Of a stretch of DNA of 64,000 nucleotides, positions 46,329 to 55,557 are shown piece by piece. The notes under the pieces were generated by a model. It was not told the DNA's origin and did no database searches. It saw only the letters and a program-made list of their open reading frames with translations. This DNA is from Bermanella sp044597725. GTDB taxonomy: Bacteria > Pseudomonadota > Gammaproteobacteria > Pseudomonadales > Oceanobacteraceae. Both the position numbers and the translations under genes were made by a program. The stretch spans positions 682,001 to 746,000 of the forward strand of contig NZ_CP139003.1 in NCBI RefSeq assembly GCF_044597725.1, given 5' to 3'. Positions within the stretch are counted from its first letter, which is position 1; each line of letters begins with the position of its first letter.

Positions 46329-46409
46329 TATGGTTCACCTCTATGGGGGGGTCTATAAGCATAGCCAATGTTCAATAATTAACCATTAATTGCCTGCTAT
46401 CATCCCTCC

Positions 46410-46439
46410 TTGCTATTTTTATACTGAGCGCAGTATGCT
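46410..46439 (+). promoter_or_regulatory. Candidate promoter and operator-like palindrome upstream of yqiA-parE
   Basis: TTGCTA (46410-46415) and TATGCT (46434-46439) are 18 bp apart. The spacer contains ATACTG-AGCG-CAGTAT (46421-46436), a perfect 6-bp inverted repeat that overlaps the -10 box and could be a repressor site. Confidence 0.45.
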
Positions 46440-46496
46440 AGGGCGCGTAATTAAGCATATATGTATGCCGTAAATACATGAGCCGAGAGACACCTT

Positions 46497-47096
46497 ATGA
46501 TTCCCGCATTGTTGCGCTGCCTCTACTTACATGGCTTTAAAAGTGGCCCCGAGTCTGCCAAGGCGCAGCAAACTCGCGCTTTTTTCAGCCAGTTTGGAGA
46601 TGAGCAAAATCTTCATGTACCACAGCTTCCTCCAGAGCCTCAACTAGCCATGGACCAAGCCCAGTTCTTATATGAGCAAATGCTCGATGAAGTAGGACCT
46701 GAGAATAGCCTTGTTATTGGCAGTAGTTTGGGGGGCTATTATGCAAGCTATTTGGTGGAGCGTTTTGGTGGTCGATGTGTTGTTATTAACCCGGCGGTCA
46801 AGCCCTATGATTTACTCAAGGACTATTTAGGCGAAAACGAAAACCTGTACAATGGCGAAAAGTTTGCCGTAACAAGTGACTATTTAAGTGAACTCAAAGC
46901 CCTAGAAGCGCCCATAAATTACCCTTGGCGGCATTTTGTGCTGTTGAAAACCCATGACGAAACGCTAGACTACCGCCTTGCTGTGGATAAATATCGCCAT
47001 AGCCCCTGTATTATTGAGTATGGCGGAGATCATAGCTATGCCGATTATGAGCAGCGATTACCGAGTATTATGAGTTTTATAGATTCGTCCTATTAA
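46497..47096 (+). CDS. yqiA: Esterase YqiA
   Basis: Small alpha/beta-hydrolase (199 aa) of the YqiA family, next to parE as in E. coli. Seen here: CLYLHGFKSGPESAKAQ, the nucleophile elbow GSSLGGYYASYL (Ser in GxSxG, about residue 77), NPAVKPYDLL, and the C-terminal catalytic region EYGGDHSYADYE with the His. The physiological substrate is not established. GAGAG lies seven bases upstream of ATG 46497. Confidence 0.92.
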   Translation: MIPALLRCLYLHGFKSGPESAKAQQTRAFFSQFGDEQNLHVPQLPPEPQLAMDQAQFLYEQMLDEVGPENSLVIGSSLGGYYASYLVERFGGRCVVINPAVKPYDLLKDYLGENENLYNGEKFAVTSDYLSELKALEAPINYPWRHFVLLKTHDETLDYRLAVDKYRHSPCIIEYGGDHSYADYEQRLPSIMSFIDSSY

Positions 47097-47129
47097 CAAA
47101 GATCAGACTGAGCCAGAGATCCGTTATTA

Positions 47130-49025
47130 ATGAGTAATTATACCGCCCAATCCATCGAAGTATTAAGTGGTCTAGACCCAGTTCGTAAACGCCCTGGGAT
47201 GTATACCGAAACCACTCGGCCTAATCACCTGGCACAAGAAGTTATTGATAACTCAGTGGATGAAGCTCTTGCCAACTACTGTAATCATATAACCATTGAG
47301 CTATTTGCCGATCAATCATTGGCAGTTACCGATAATGGCCGAGGCATGCCCACCGATATTCACCCTGAACATGGAGTTAGTGGTGTTGAATTGATTTTAA
47401 CCAAGCTGCATGCCGGGGGTAAGTTTAGCAACGATAGTTATCAGTTCAGTGGTGGTTTACACGGTGTGGGTGTCTCTGTGGTTAATGCTTTATCAAAAGC
47501 GTTAGAAGTCACCATTCGTCGTGATGGAGAAATATACCGTATAGCGTTTAAAGATGGCGAAAAAGCCATGGAGCTAGAAAAAATTGGCGAAACAAAACGC
47601 AAAAAAGATACCGGAACAACCGTTCGTTTTTTGCCGGATGGTAAATATTTTGATAGCCATAAATTCAGTGTAGGTCGCCTTAAACATGTACTGCGTGCAA
47701 AAGCGGTACTTTGCCCTGGCCTAACCATTGAGTTTATTAACCATGGTCATACCGACGACAACGAACAATGGTATTACGAAGATGGTTTAATTGATTACTT
47801 AACCGAGTCGACTAAAGGCTATGAAGTACTTCCTAAAGAGCCATTTGAAGGTTCAATGTCAGGTAATACCGAGGCGGTAGATTGGGCGGTGCAATGGTTG
47901 CCAGAAGGTGGTGATCAACTCATGGAAAGTTACGTTAACTTGATACCTACTGCTCAGGGCGGCACCCATGTAAATGGTTTACGCACAGGTTTATTAGAAG
48001 CGTTAAGAGAATTTTGTGAATTTAGGAATTTATTACCACGGGGTGTAAAACTTACTCCCGATGATATTTGGGATAAAATCGCTTTTGTTTTAAGTGCCAA
48101 ACTGGCTGACCCGCAATTTTCAGGGCAAACAAAAGAACGTTTATCCAGCCGTGAGGCAGCCGCTTTTGTAAGTGGTGTGGTAAAAGATAGTTTTAGTTTG
48201 TGGTTGAATGAGCACTCGGCACTTGGCGAACAAATTGCCGAAATGGTTATTAGTAATGCACAGCGTCGTATGCGTAGCGCAAAGAAAGTGGTACGTAAAA
48301 AAGTGACGCAAGGCCCAGCACTGCCTGGCAAGTTAGCCGATTGTGCGAGCAATGATCCTGCTTATTCAGAATTGTTTTTAGTGGAAGGTGACTCCGCTGG
48401 TGGTTCGGCAAAACAAGCCCGTAGCCGAGATAATCAAGCGATTATGCCGCTGCGCGGTAAAATACTAAATAGCTGGGAAGTAGACAGTAGTGAAGTGTTA
48501 GCCAGCCAAGAAATTCATGACATCTCCGTTGCGTTGGGCATAGACCCTGGTAGTGATGATTTGACTAATCTTCGCTATGGAAAGGTTTGTATTTTGGCCG
48601 ATGCCGATAGTGATGGTTTGCACATTGCCACCTTATTATGTGCCTTATTCTTAAAGCATTTCCGTAAACTGGTTGAAGGTGGCCATGTTTATGTTGCGAT
48701 GCCGCCACTTTATCGTATTGATGTGGGTAAAGACGTTTATTATGCATTAGACGAAGCAGAGCGAGCTGGCATTCTTGACCGAATATACGCAGAAAAGAAA
48801 AAAGGCAAAGTTAATGTGCAGCGTTTTAAAGGTCTAGGTGAAATGAATCCGCTACAGTTGCGGGAAACCACCATGGACCCAGATACGCGGCGTTTAGTTC
48901 AGCTTTCCATAGAAGATGGCGATGATACGGGTGAGCTTATGGATTTATTGCTAGCGAAAAAACGCAGTGGCGATCGTAAAACCTGGTTAGAAGAAAAAGG
49001 CAATAAAGCAGATATTGAACTCTAG
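47130..49025 (+). CDS. parE: DNA topoisomerase IV subunit B
   Basis: ATPase subunit of topoisomerase IV, which unlinks daughter chromosomes. GHKL ATPase motifs are EVIDNSVDEALAN, DNGRGMP, and GGLHGVGVSVVNAL. The transducer domain holds QTKERLSS. TOPRIM motifs are LFLVEGDSAGGSAKQARSR and LADADSDGLHIATLL, with metal-binding Glu and DxD. The C-terminus has RFKGLGEMNP. Length (631 aa) fits ParE rather than the longer GyrB. Confidence 0.97.
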   Translation: MSNYTAQSIEVLSGLDPVRKRPGMYTETTRPNHLAQEVIDNSVDEALANYCNHITIELFADQSLAVTDNGRGMPTDIHPEHGVSGVELILTKLHAGGKFSNDSYQFSGGLHGVGVSVVNALSKALEVTIRRDGEIYRIAFKDGEKAMELEKIGETKRKKDTGTTVRFLPDGKYFDSHKFSVGRLKHVLRAKAVLCPGLTIEFINHGHTDDNEQWYYEDGLIDYLTESTKGYEVLPKEPFEGSMSGNTEAVDWAVQWLPEGGDQLMESYVNLIPTAQGGTHVNGLRTGLLEALREFCEFRNLLPRGVKLTPDDIWDKIAFVLSAKLADPQFSGQTKERLSSREAAAFVSGVVKDSFSLWLNEHSALGEQIAEMVISNAQRRMRSAKKVVRKKVTQGPALPGKLADCASNDPAYSELFLVEGDSAGGSAKQARSRDNQAIMPLRGKILNSWEVDSSEVLASQEIHDISVALGIDPGSDDLTNLRYGKVCILADADSDGLHIATLLCALFLKHFRKLVEGGHVYVAMPPLYRIDVGKDVYYALDEAERAGILDRIYAEKKKGKVNVQRFKGLGEMNPLQLRETTMDPDTRRLVQLSIEDGDDTGELMDLLLAKKRSGDRKTWLEEKGNKADIEL

Positions 49026-49166
49026 GTGCCCACTAGTTCACATTGTCGCAAATAGTCGTCTAGTATATTAGACTCATACTGCTATATTAGATTGGCTTTG
49101 TTGTATACAGGCGCTCTGTTAGATCGCGCCTGATGATAAAAACACGTTAAAAAATGGGAGTTCATG

Positions 49167-49412
49167 ATGAAATTATTTAAATTAACTGCGGTTATCCTTT
49201 CTGTACTTATGTTAGCTGCATGTTCACAAGAGCAGGGCCCAGCAGAAGAAGCAGGCGCTGAAGTTGATCAAGCAGTTCAGCAAGCTGAGCAAACAATGGC
49301 AGAAGCTCAAGAGCAAGCAGAAGAGCAAACTGAAGAAGCCATGGAAGAAGCTTCTGAAATGGTAGAAGAAGCCGGTGATGCGGTTGAAGAAACAACAGAT
49401 GACATGCAGTAA
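49167..49412 (+). CDS. Small Glu/Ala-rich lipoprotein, function unknown
   Basis: 81-residue protein with signal peptide ending in lipobox LAAC (Cys19). The remainder is almost entirely Glu, Ala, Gln and Met with a spacing that suggests a single helix or coiled coil (AEQTMAEAQEQAEEQTEEAM). ATG 49167 has GGAG six bases upstream; the ATG directly before it is closer to the site. Upstream are a TG-C-TATATT extended -10 (49080-49088) and a hairpin at 49108-49132; a terminator follows. Possibly an Lpp-like periplasmic spacer; no homologue recognised. Confidence 0.75.
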   Translation: MKLFKLTAVILSVLMLAACSQEQGPAEEAGAEVDQAVQQAEQTMAEAQEQAEEQTEEAMEEASEMVEEAGDAVEETTDDMQ

Positions 49413-49432
49413 TCTGCAAGTGCCATAAATGC

Positions 49433-49460
49433 AAAAAGGCCAGCTAAGCTGGCCTTTTTT
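49433..49460. terminator. Bidirectional terminator after the small lipoprotein gene
   Basis: GGCCAGC (49438-49444) pairs with GCTGGCC (49448-49454) around TAA, flanked by five A and six T. It serves the lipoprotein gene and the convergent amidotransferase gene. Confidence 0.88.
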
Positions 49461-49487
49461 GTGTCTGGTCTTTCTATTTTGGGGCTT

Positions 49488-50183
49488 TTAAGTCTCTGGT
49501 TGCCAGTAATGATTTGAGTTTTTAACATGCTGAGCAAAGTAGGCAAAAATTTTTCTTTGTTGCTTTAGATAGGGTAAATATTCAGGGTGCCATTGTACGC
49601 CTAAAATAAAACTGGGCTCATGCCTCTCTACTGATTGAATAAATTGATCGTTATCTTTAGAGCTCACTTTTAACGGCTCAGCAACTCGTTTAATGGCTTG
49701 ATGATGCAATTGATTAACCATTAAAGGCGTATTTTTAAGTTCGATAAACAGTTGGCTTGAACGAGATAAATGAGCCTGTTTATTTGCAAACAGTGTGCTG
49801 CGGTTACGGGTACGTTTTCGTAGTGGTCGAATATCGGAATACAAGCTGCCACCTAAAACCACATTAATAAGCTGTGCGCCACGGCAAATACCCATGATCG
49901 GAATTTGTGAAATTAATCCCTGTCTTACCACTTCCATTTCCAGTGCATCTCGATGGCCGTCATAATCCCCTTTTGCGTCACCATCATCACCATAATGTTT
50001 GGGGTCAATATCATCACCGCCCCCAATAACAATGCCGTGCACGTGTTCCGCAGGAAGCTCGGAAAATTCTGTTACATGATGACAACGAACTCCGCTTAAC
50101 GTTAGACAGAATCGAGTAGCCCACCAGCCAAGTGGAAAGCGCTTTTTTGATCCTGTTACAACGATTAATGGTTTGTGCTGCAT
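49488..50183 (-). CDS. Class I glutamine-amidotransferase-like peptidase (C26, gamma-glutamyl hydrolase type)
   Basis: 231-residue protein of the peptidase C26 / PuuD-like group, predicted to cleave gamma-glutamyl amide bonds. Catalytic triad: Cys100 in MGICRGAQ, His199 and Glu201 in GVQWHPEY. VIGGGDDIDPKHYGD is the typical oxyanion/N-terminal motif. ATG 50183 is chosen (GAGAT upstream); the frame is open 18 codons further into the amidoligase gene. It lies 19 bases after that gene, and this pairing has been described for amidoligase systems. Substrate unknown. Confidence 0.88.
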   Translation of the reverse strand: MQHKPLIVVTGSKKRFPLGWWATRFCLTLSGVRCHHVTEFSELPAEHVHGIVIGGGDDIDPKHYGDDGDAKGDYDGHRDALEMEVVRQGLISQIPIMGICRGAQLINVVLGGSLYSDIRPLRKRTRNRSTLFANKQAHLSRSSQLFIELKNTPLMVNQLHHQAIKRVAEPLKVSSKDNDQFIQSVERHEPSFILGVQWHPEYLPYLKQQRKIFAYFAQHVKNSNHYWQPET

Positions 50184-50202
50184 ATTATCTCGGTACTTGG
50201 TT

Positions 50203-51195
50203 TTAAGATTGCGTGAGATGCTCATCGCAATAAGCAATCCATTTACTATCAGTGTAGTGCCCCAAACGGCTTATTTCTTTTACATAATCGCGCTTAAATT
50301 GGTTTAGCAGTGCCTCGTCATTGGCGAGTTTTTCTACTTGTAACCACAAGCTCCAAGGAAATAATAAATTCCAGTTGGGGTTGTCGATATCACAGTTGGG
50401 TAAACGGTAATGTAAAGTTGGGCGGGCATTAATCTTTTCATTAGGTAATGCTTTATTAATAGTATCTTCGCGTAAAAACTTAAATAGCGGTAATAAATCT
50501 AAGGTACGATTACGAGTAGGATTATCAAGCAAATAGTCATCTATTAATTGCTCTAATTTGGGGCTGTAGTCGCAAGACAATACTTTTAAAATATATCGAC
50601 TTGGAAAATGCTTAATGAATGGTGCAACTTTGCGGATAAGATCTATCTGCTCTTTCGCATAAATCCAGTCGTATAAACATAAAAATGCTTGTAGGTAGCG
50701 TAATATGGTTTCGCTATCGGTATTGGGTAGCTCGGGGTTTATATGTAAGCCAAATGCAAATTGAGTAGCATGATGCGTGCCCTTGGCGCCTTGCTCACGT
50801 AGTGCATCAAATAAACTATTTAGATTTTCTAACTGATCAAATGCAATAGGTGGGCAGACAATTTCCCAAGGGACAATCCATTGCGCCGCCTTTTGAATCC
50901 AACGCATGGCTTGATCGCTAACAAATTGATATTGTGGGTCAAAGTTAAGATCAATACGTTGCAAAAGTTTGGCATCTAATTCAAGGGTAAAATCCCCTAG
51001 TTGAGTGTCAGAAATGGTGTAGTGAAAGGCATGATTATGAGTGGCCTTGCCTCCGTATAAATGGGTCATGCATTGAATAACGTTCTCTGGCGTAATATCG
51101 GCCAACTCTAACTCGATACCGGCGCGGCGCATATCACGGCTTTGTGTGTTCACCTCAGCCGGTAGCCAAGGGTTGTGAGATGATGCTTGAGCCAT
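50203..51195 (-). CDS. Amidoligase_2-family enzyme (GCS-like COOH-NH2 ligase fold)
   Basis: 330-residue protein resembling the Amidoligase_2 family (Pfam PF12224), ATP-dependent peptide/amide ligases with the glutamine-synthetase-like fold. The metal/ATP-binding N-terminal motif is seen as RAGIELELAD (residues about 24-33), and the second as FAFGLHINPEL (about 146-156). The charged strand FTLELDAKLL lies between. No signal peptide. Transcribed with the amidotransferase-like gene downstream, so one enzyme probably builds and the other trims a gamma-glutamyl-like amide. The product is not known. Confidence 0.8.
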   Translation of the reverse strand: MAQASSHNPWLPAEVNTQSRDMRRAGIELELADITPENVIQCMTHLYGGKATHNHAFHYTISDTQLGDFTLELDAKLLQRIDLNFDPQYQFVSDQAMRWIQKAAQWIVPWEIVCPPIAFDQLENLNSLFDALREQGAKGTHHATQFAFGLHINPELPNTDSETILRYLQAFLCLYDWIYAKEQIDLIRKVAPFIKHFPSRYILKVLSCDYSPKLEQLIDDYLLDNPTRNRTLDLLPLFKFLREDTINKALPNEKINARPTLHYRLPNCDIDNPNWNLLFPWSLWLQVEKLANDEALLNQFKRDYVKEISRLGHYTDSKWIAYCDEHLTQS

Positions 51196-51357
51196 ATAGG
51201 ACCCTCTTTATGGCGTGCAGTGCAAAATAAGTCACGATTTGATGCTAAAAGGTAACATACTCTGTTGGCGGGAGTCGCCCCTTGCCCAGAAAATGTTGTT
51301 ATACTGGCGCAAACTTGTAAATTGACGCAAAACGTCAGGTTTGGAGTAATCGCATAT

Positions 51358-53604
51358 ATGAATGATATCGTAATTGGGGAAGACGGCGTAGAACGTCAAA
51401 GTTTGCGGGACTATACCGAAAACGCATACCTAAATTATTCCATGTACGTCATTATGGACCGTGCTTTGCCTCACATTGGCGACGGTCTTAAACCCGTGCA
51501 AAGGCGTATTACTTACGCCATGAGTGAGCTAGGTTTAAAGGCGGGTTCTAAATACAAAAAATCGGCCCGTACCGTGGGTGATGTTATTGGTAAGTTCCAT
51601 CCCCATGGCGATAGCGCCTGTTATGAAGCCATGGTACTAATGGCTCAGCCATTCTCTTATCGTTATCCTCTGGTGGATGGCCAGGGTAACTGGGGCTCGC
51701 CCGATGATCCCAAATCCTTTGCCGCCATGCGTTATACCGAATCCAAGCTAACCAAATACTCAGATGTGCTATTAGCTGAGTTAGGTCAAGGTACTGTGGA
51801 TTGGCAGCCAAATTTTGATGGCACCATGGATGAGCCCAAAACCTTACCGGCGCGCTTACCTAACGTACTATTAAATGGCACAACTGGTATTGCCGTGGGT
51901 ATGGCCACTGATATTCCACAACATAACCTGCGCGAAGTGGCTAATGCATGTATTCACATGCTGGATAATCCCAAATCCACTACAGATGACTTATTACAGT
52001 TTATCCACGGGCCGGATTACCCCACCGATGCTGAAATTATTACACCTAAAGCTGACCTGCAAAAAATGTATCATAGCGGTCGTGGCAGTGTAAAAATGCG
52101 CGCTATCTACACTCGTGAAGATGGCGATATCGTAGTGACCGCGTTGCCGCATCAGGCCAGTGGTGCAAAAGTGCTTGAACAGATTGCCGATCAGATGCAT
52201 AAAAAGAAACTGCCTATGGTCGCTGATTTACGGGATGAATCGGATCATGAAAATCCAACCCGTCTAGTGATTGTTCCGAAATCAAATCGTATAGATGTAA
52301 ACCAGCTGATGAGTCACTTGTTTGCCACGACTGACTTGGAAAAGAGTTATCGTGTTAATTTGAATATGATTGGTATTGATGGTTTACCTAAAGTGAAAAG
52401 CCTCGATACCATCATTGGTGAATGGCTTGAATATCGTACCACTACCGTGCGGCGTCGATTACAACATCGTTTAGATAAAGTATTAGCGCGCTTACATATT
52501 CTTGATGGTTTATTAGTTGCGTTTTTGAATATCGATGAAGTAATTGAGATTATTCGTAATGAGGATAATCCTAAACAAGAGTTTATTAAACGATTTGGTT
52601 TAAGTGACAAACAAGCAGAAGCCATTCTTGAGCTAAAACTTCGTCACCTAGCAAAACTAGAAGAGATGAAAATCCGCGGTGAGCAAGATGAGCTTGCCAA
52701 GGAAAGAGACCAGCTAGAAAAAACCTTGGGTAGCGAGCGCCGCTTGAAAACCTTGATCAAAAAAGAAATTACCGCAGATGCTGAAACATTCGGTGATGAT
52801 CGTCGTAGCCCAATTGTTGCTCGTCAAGAAGCACAAGCCCTATCAGAAATTGATTTAATGGGTGCCGATCCGGTTACCGTTGTTATGTCGAAAAAAGGCT
52901 GGATTCGCGCTGCCAAAGGTCACGACATAGATGGAACAGGCTTACAATATAAGTCGGGAGATAGCTTCCTTGTGCAGGCAAATGCAAAAACCAATCAGCA
53001 AGCTGTGTTCCTTGATTCTGGTGGTCGCGCCTACAGCATTAATATTCATGGTCTTCCCGGAGCCCGTGGTTATGGTGAGCCTGTTACCGGCTCCATTAAC
53101 CTAGCAGCAGGGCAAACCATATCTACTATGTTAGTAGGCCAAAGCAAGGATCAGTATTTGATTGCCAGTGAAGCTGGCTATGGTTTCCTTACGCAATATG
53201 AAGATATGTTGAGTAAAAACAAAGCTGGTAAAGCGCTGCTTAATAAACCCGATGATAAGGCTATTCATCAACCCGTAAAAGTTTCTGATCTGGATAAAGA
53301 CTGGGTTGTGGCGGTTAGTAATGAAGGTCGCTTGCTGACATTCCCTGTTGCCGACTTACCTGTTATGGCAAAAGGTAAGGGCAATAAAATAATGAACCTT
53401 GGTAGTACGGGCAGTGAGGTATTAGTAGGTATATCACTGTTTAAAGAAGGGGACTTGTTAGTTGTAAATGCGGGTAAGCGTCATGTGAAAATGAAGTTCT
53501 CGGATCTTGAGCATTATCAAGGAGAGCGAGGCCGCCGTGGTAATAAATTACCCCGTGGCTTCCAAAATGTAACCAGTATTGAAGTTGTTCGAAAAGACGA
53601 TTAA
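51358..53604 (+). CDS. parC: DNA topoisomerase IV subunit A
   Basis: DNA-cleaving subunit of topoisomerase IV. ATG 51358 (MNDIVIGEDGVERQ) is the family start, 748 residues; the frame is open 31 codons upstream without similarity. The active-site Tyr126 lies in AAMRYTESKL. In the quinolone region HPHGDSACYEAM both usual resistance positions are wild type (Ser86, Glu90). The coiled-coil tower contains RRLQHRLDKVLARLHILDGL, and the C-terminal pinwheel blades include KGWIRAAKGHD. A lipoprotein gene follows by 15 bases. Confidence 0.97.
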   Translation: MNDIVIGEDGVERQSLRDYTENAYLNYSMYVIMDRALPHIGDGLKPVQRRITYAMSELGLKAGSKYKKSARTVGDVIGKFHPHGDSACYEAMVLMAQPFSYRYPLVDGQGNWGSPDDPKSFAAMRYTESKLTKYSDVLLAELGQGTVDWQPNFDGTMDEPKTLPARLPNVLLNGTTGIAVGMATDIPQHNLREVANACIHMLDNPKSTTDDLLQFIHGPDYPTDAEIITPKADLQKMYHSGRGSVKMRAIYTREDGDIVVTALPHQASGAKVLEQIADQMHKKKLPMVADLRDESDHENPTRLVIVPKSNRIDVNQLMSHLFATTDLEKSYRVNLNMIGIDGLPKVKSLDTIIGEWLEYRTTTVRRRLQHRLDKVLARLHILDGLLVAFLNIDEVIEIIRNEDNPKQEFIKRFGLSDKQAEAILELKLRHLAKLEEMKIRGEQDELAKERDQLEKTLGSERRLKTLIKKEITADAETFGDDRRSPIVARQEAQALSEIDLMGADPVTVVMSKKGWIRAAKGHDIDGTGLQYKSGDSFLVQANAKTNQQAVFLDSGGRAYSINIHGLPGARGYGEPVTGSINLAAGQTISTMLVGQSKDQYLIASEAGYGFLTQYEDMLSKNKAGKALLNKPDDKAIHQPVKVSDLDKDWVVAVSNEGRLLTFPVADLPVMAKGKGNKIMNLGSTGSEVLVGISLFKEGDLLVVNAGKRHVKMKFSDLEHYQGERGRRGNKLPRGFQNVTSIEVVRKDD

Positions 53605-53619
53605 TTAGGTGAAAAAAGT

Positions 53620-54060
53620 ATGATGAAAAGATTTAGCTTAAGCCTGAGTTTGCTGCTTGCTCTCTCAGGCTGCCAATTAGGTCTTGAAGATGATGGTATT
53701 GAAGAGCCCGATGACCTAGTGCGCAGCGAAAGCGGCGAACAGGTTACAATTGATCGCGATGATACTTATGACATTACGGTTACTGGATCTCGCAATGTGA
53801 TTAAACTTGAAAACGATATTAACGATGTCGTTATTACGGGCGATAACAACAGTATTACTATCATTGATGATGAATTAATTGGCGTTATCACGGTTGCTGG
53901 TGAAGGTAATAGCATTCGGCTTCAAAGTGGCTTGCAAACTCGAGTAAATGAAATAATTATTTCGGGTTCAAATAATACCGTAACTGTATTTGAATATGCT
54001 AAAGCAACCTTTAATACAGAAAATGGCAATGCGCTCTCACCCAAGCAAGCAAGCCCTTAA
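53620..54060 (+). CDS. Small lipoprotein with DUF3060-like beta repeats
   Basis: 146 residues; lipobox ALSGC with Cys18. After an acidic linker (EDDGIEEPDD) come four short repeats of the form [I/V]xVxGxxNx[I/V]x[L/I]: ITVTGSRNVIKL, VVITGDNNSITI, ITVAGEGNSIRL and IIISGSNNTVTV, spaced about 21-26 residues. Such repeats are typical of DUF3060-like proteins and probably form a small beta-helix. Located 15 bases after parC, so possibly co-transcribed. Role unknown. Confidence 0.78.
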   Translation: MMKRFSLSLSLLLALSGCQLGLEDDGIEEPDDLVRSESGEQVTIDRDDTYDITVTGSRNVIKLENDINDVVITGDNNSITIIDDELIGVITVAGEGNSIRLQSGLQTRVNEIIISGSNNTVTVFEYAKATFNTENGNALSPKQASP

Positions 54061-54445
54061 TACTCTTTTAATGCTCAGTGCAAATGTGCGCATCTATGCA
54101 TTAAACACACCAATGTTAAGTTGATTTATAATATTGGCTTACTTGGTGTGATCCTTTCTTATCCTATATCTTTGAACTGTTCTATATGCGCCAAATGAAT
54201 AAAAGTTGGCGTGATTTGGCGAATCCTTTCTCTTCTGCTTTCAGTCCATATTGCTATACTCAAAGAGCATAAAAAAATAAAAATTATAAAGGAACGCCTC
54301 TAAAGACTCATTACTCTTATTTCTGAAGTACCTTGCAGTTTGCCAAGGGCAACGATAATAACCGATTGCCACTGACAATAAGGTTAGATCTATCTATTCG
54401 TCTTTTTATGGCGTTAAACGTTAATTGCGTGAGGGGATCAAGCCT
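54061..54445 (+). promoter_or_regulatory. Upstream region of the cytochrome oxidase operon with extended -10 promoter
   Basis: No gene is seen in these 385 bases. TG-C-TATACT (54252-54260) is a perfect extended -10; no good -35 is present at the right distance. This predicts a leader of about 180 bases before coxB. AT-rich DNA (AAAAAAATAAAAATTATAAAGG, in part 54270-54291) follows the promoter. Confidence 0.45.
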
Positions 54446-55549
54446 GTGAGAATGGTTTACGCTGTACTCTTATTATTGATGACACCAATGGCTTTTGCCG
54501 AGTGGGGTCTCAATATGCCGGAAGGGGTAACTCGAATAAGTCAGAACGTGCATGGTTTGCACATGACGATTTTTTATATCTGTGTTGTTATTGCTGTGGT
54601 TGTCTTCGGTGTCATGCTGTATAGCATTATCTACCACCGTAAAAGCCGTGGTGCAAAAGCGGCAAACTTTCATGAAAGCACAACCGTCGAAATTATCTGG
54701 ACAATTGTTCCGCTGCTGATTCTTGTTGGCATGGCGGTACCCGCTACCAGTACATTGATTGATATGTACGACTCCACCGAGGCAGAGGTCGATGTGCAAA
54801 TCACCGGCTATCAGTGGAAATGGCGCTATACCTATCTCAATGATGATGTAGACTTTTTCTCAAACCTTTCTACACCACAAGAACAAATCGAAAACCTTGA
54901 AGAAAAATCCGAAAACTATCTTCTTGAAGTGGATAACCCTTTGGTATTGCCGGTCAATACTAAAATTCGTTTTTTGATGACAGCAGAAGATGTTATTCAC
55001 TCTTGGTGGGTGCCTGACCTAGCCGTAAAAAAAGACACTATTCCTGGCTTTATTAATGAAGCTTGGACCATTATCGACGAGCCCGGAATATATCGAGGCC
55101 AATGTACAGAGTTATGCGGTAAAGGACATGGCTATATGCCAATCGTGGTCAAAGCCGTGCCTAAAGATGAATATCAAAACTGGATAACAGAAACAGCTAT
55201 TGCGCAAAAAGCGGCACGTGAAGTACGCGAAATGAGCTTTGAAGAATTAATGACTGAGGGTGAAAAAGTTTATAAAACAGCATGCGCCACCTGTCATAAA
55301 GCCGATGGTTCAGGCATGCCACCCGTATTTCCTGCCCTTAAAGGTAGTGCTATTGCCCTTGGTGATATTAGTAAACATGTAGATATCGTTGTTAACGGTA
55401 AGCAAGGAACAGCCATGGGTGCATTTGGAGACCAGCTAAGCGTGAGCGAAATAGCGGCGGTTGTTACATACGAGCGTAATGCTTGGGGTAATGATGTTGG
55501 TGACTCTATATCGCCAAAAGAAGTTAAAGAATTTAAAGATAATAAATAG
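54446..55549 (+). CDS. coxB: Cytochrome c oxidase subunit II with fused cytochrome c domain (caa3 type)
   Basis: Accepts electrons from cytochrome c and passes them to subunit I via CuA. Signal peptide MRMVYAVLLLLMTPMAFA, two membrane helices (about residues 40-65 and 85-105), then the cupredoxin domain with the CuA ligand set in YRGQCTELCGKGHGYMP and upstream ITGYQWKWRYTY. A C-terminal cytochrome c domain has heme motif CATCH and an axial Met candidate in TAMGAF. GTG 54446 has AGGGGA nine bases upstream; the longer frame starts at a TTG seven codons earlier. 367 residues. Confidence 0.95.
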   Translation: MRMVYAVLLLLMTPMAFAEWGLNMPEGVTRISQNVHGLHMTIFYICVVIAVVVFGVMLYSIIYHRKSRGAKAANFHESTTVEIIWTIVPLLILVGMAVPATSTLIDMYDSTEAEVDVQITGYQWKWRYTYLNDDVDFFSNLSTPQEQIENLEEKSENYLLEVDNPLVLPVNTKIRFLMTAEDVIHSWWVPDLAVKKDTIPGFINEAWTIIDEPGIYRGQCTELCGKGHGYMPIVVKAVPKDEYQNWITETAIAQKAAREVREMSFEELMTEGEKVYKTACATCHKADGSGMPPVFPALKGSAIALGDISKHVDIVVNGKQGTAMGAFGDQLSVSEIAAVVTYERNAWGNDVGDSISPKEVKEFKDNK

Positions 55550-55557
55550 GGGGCGTT

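Noticed and set aside
51602..51630. Quinolone-resistance change in parC
   Set aside because: The HGDSACYEA segment has the wild-type Ser and Glu at the usual resistance positions.
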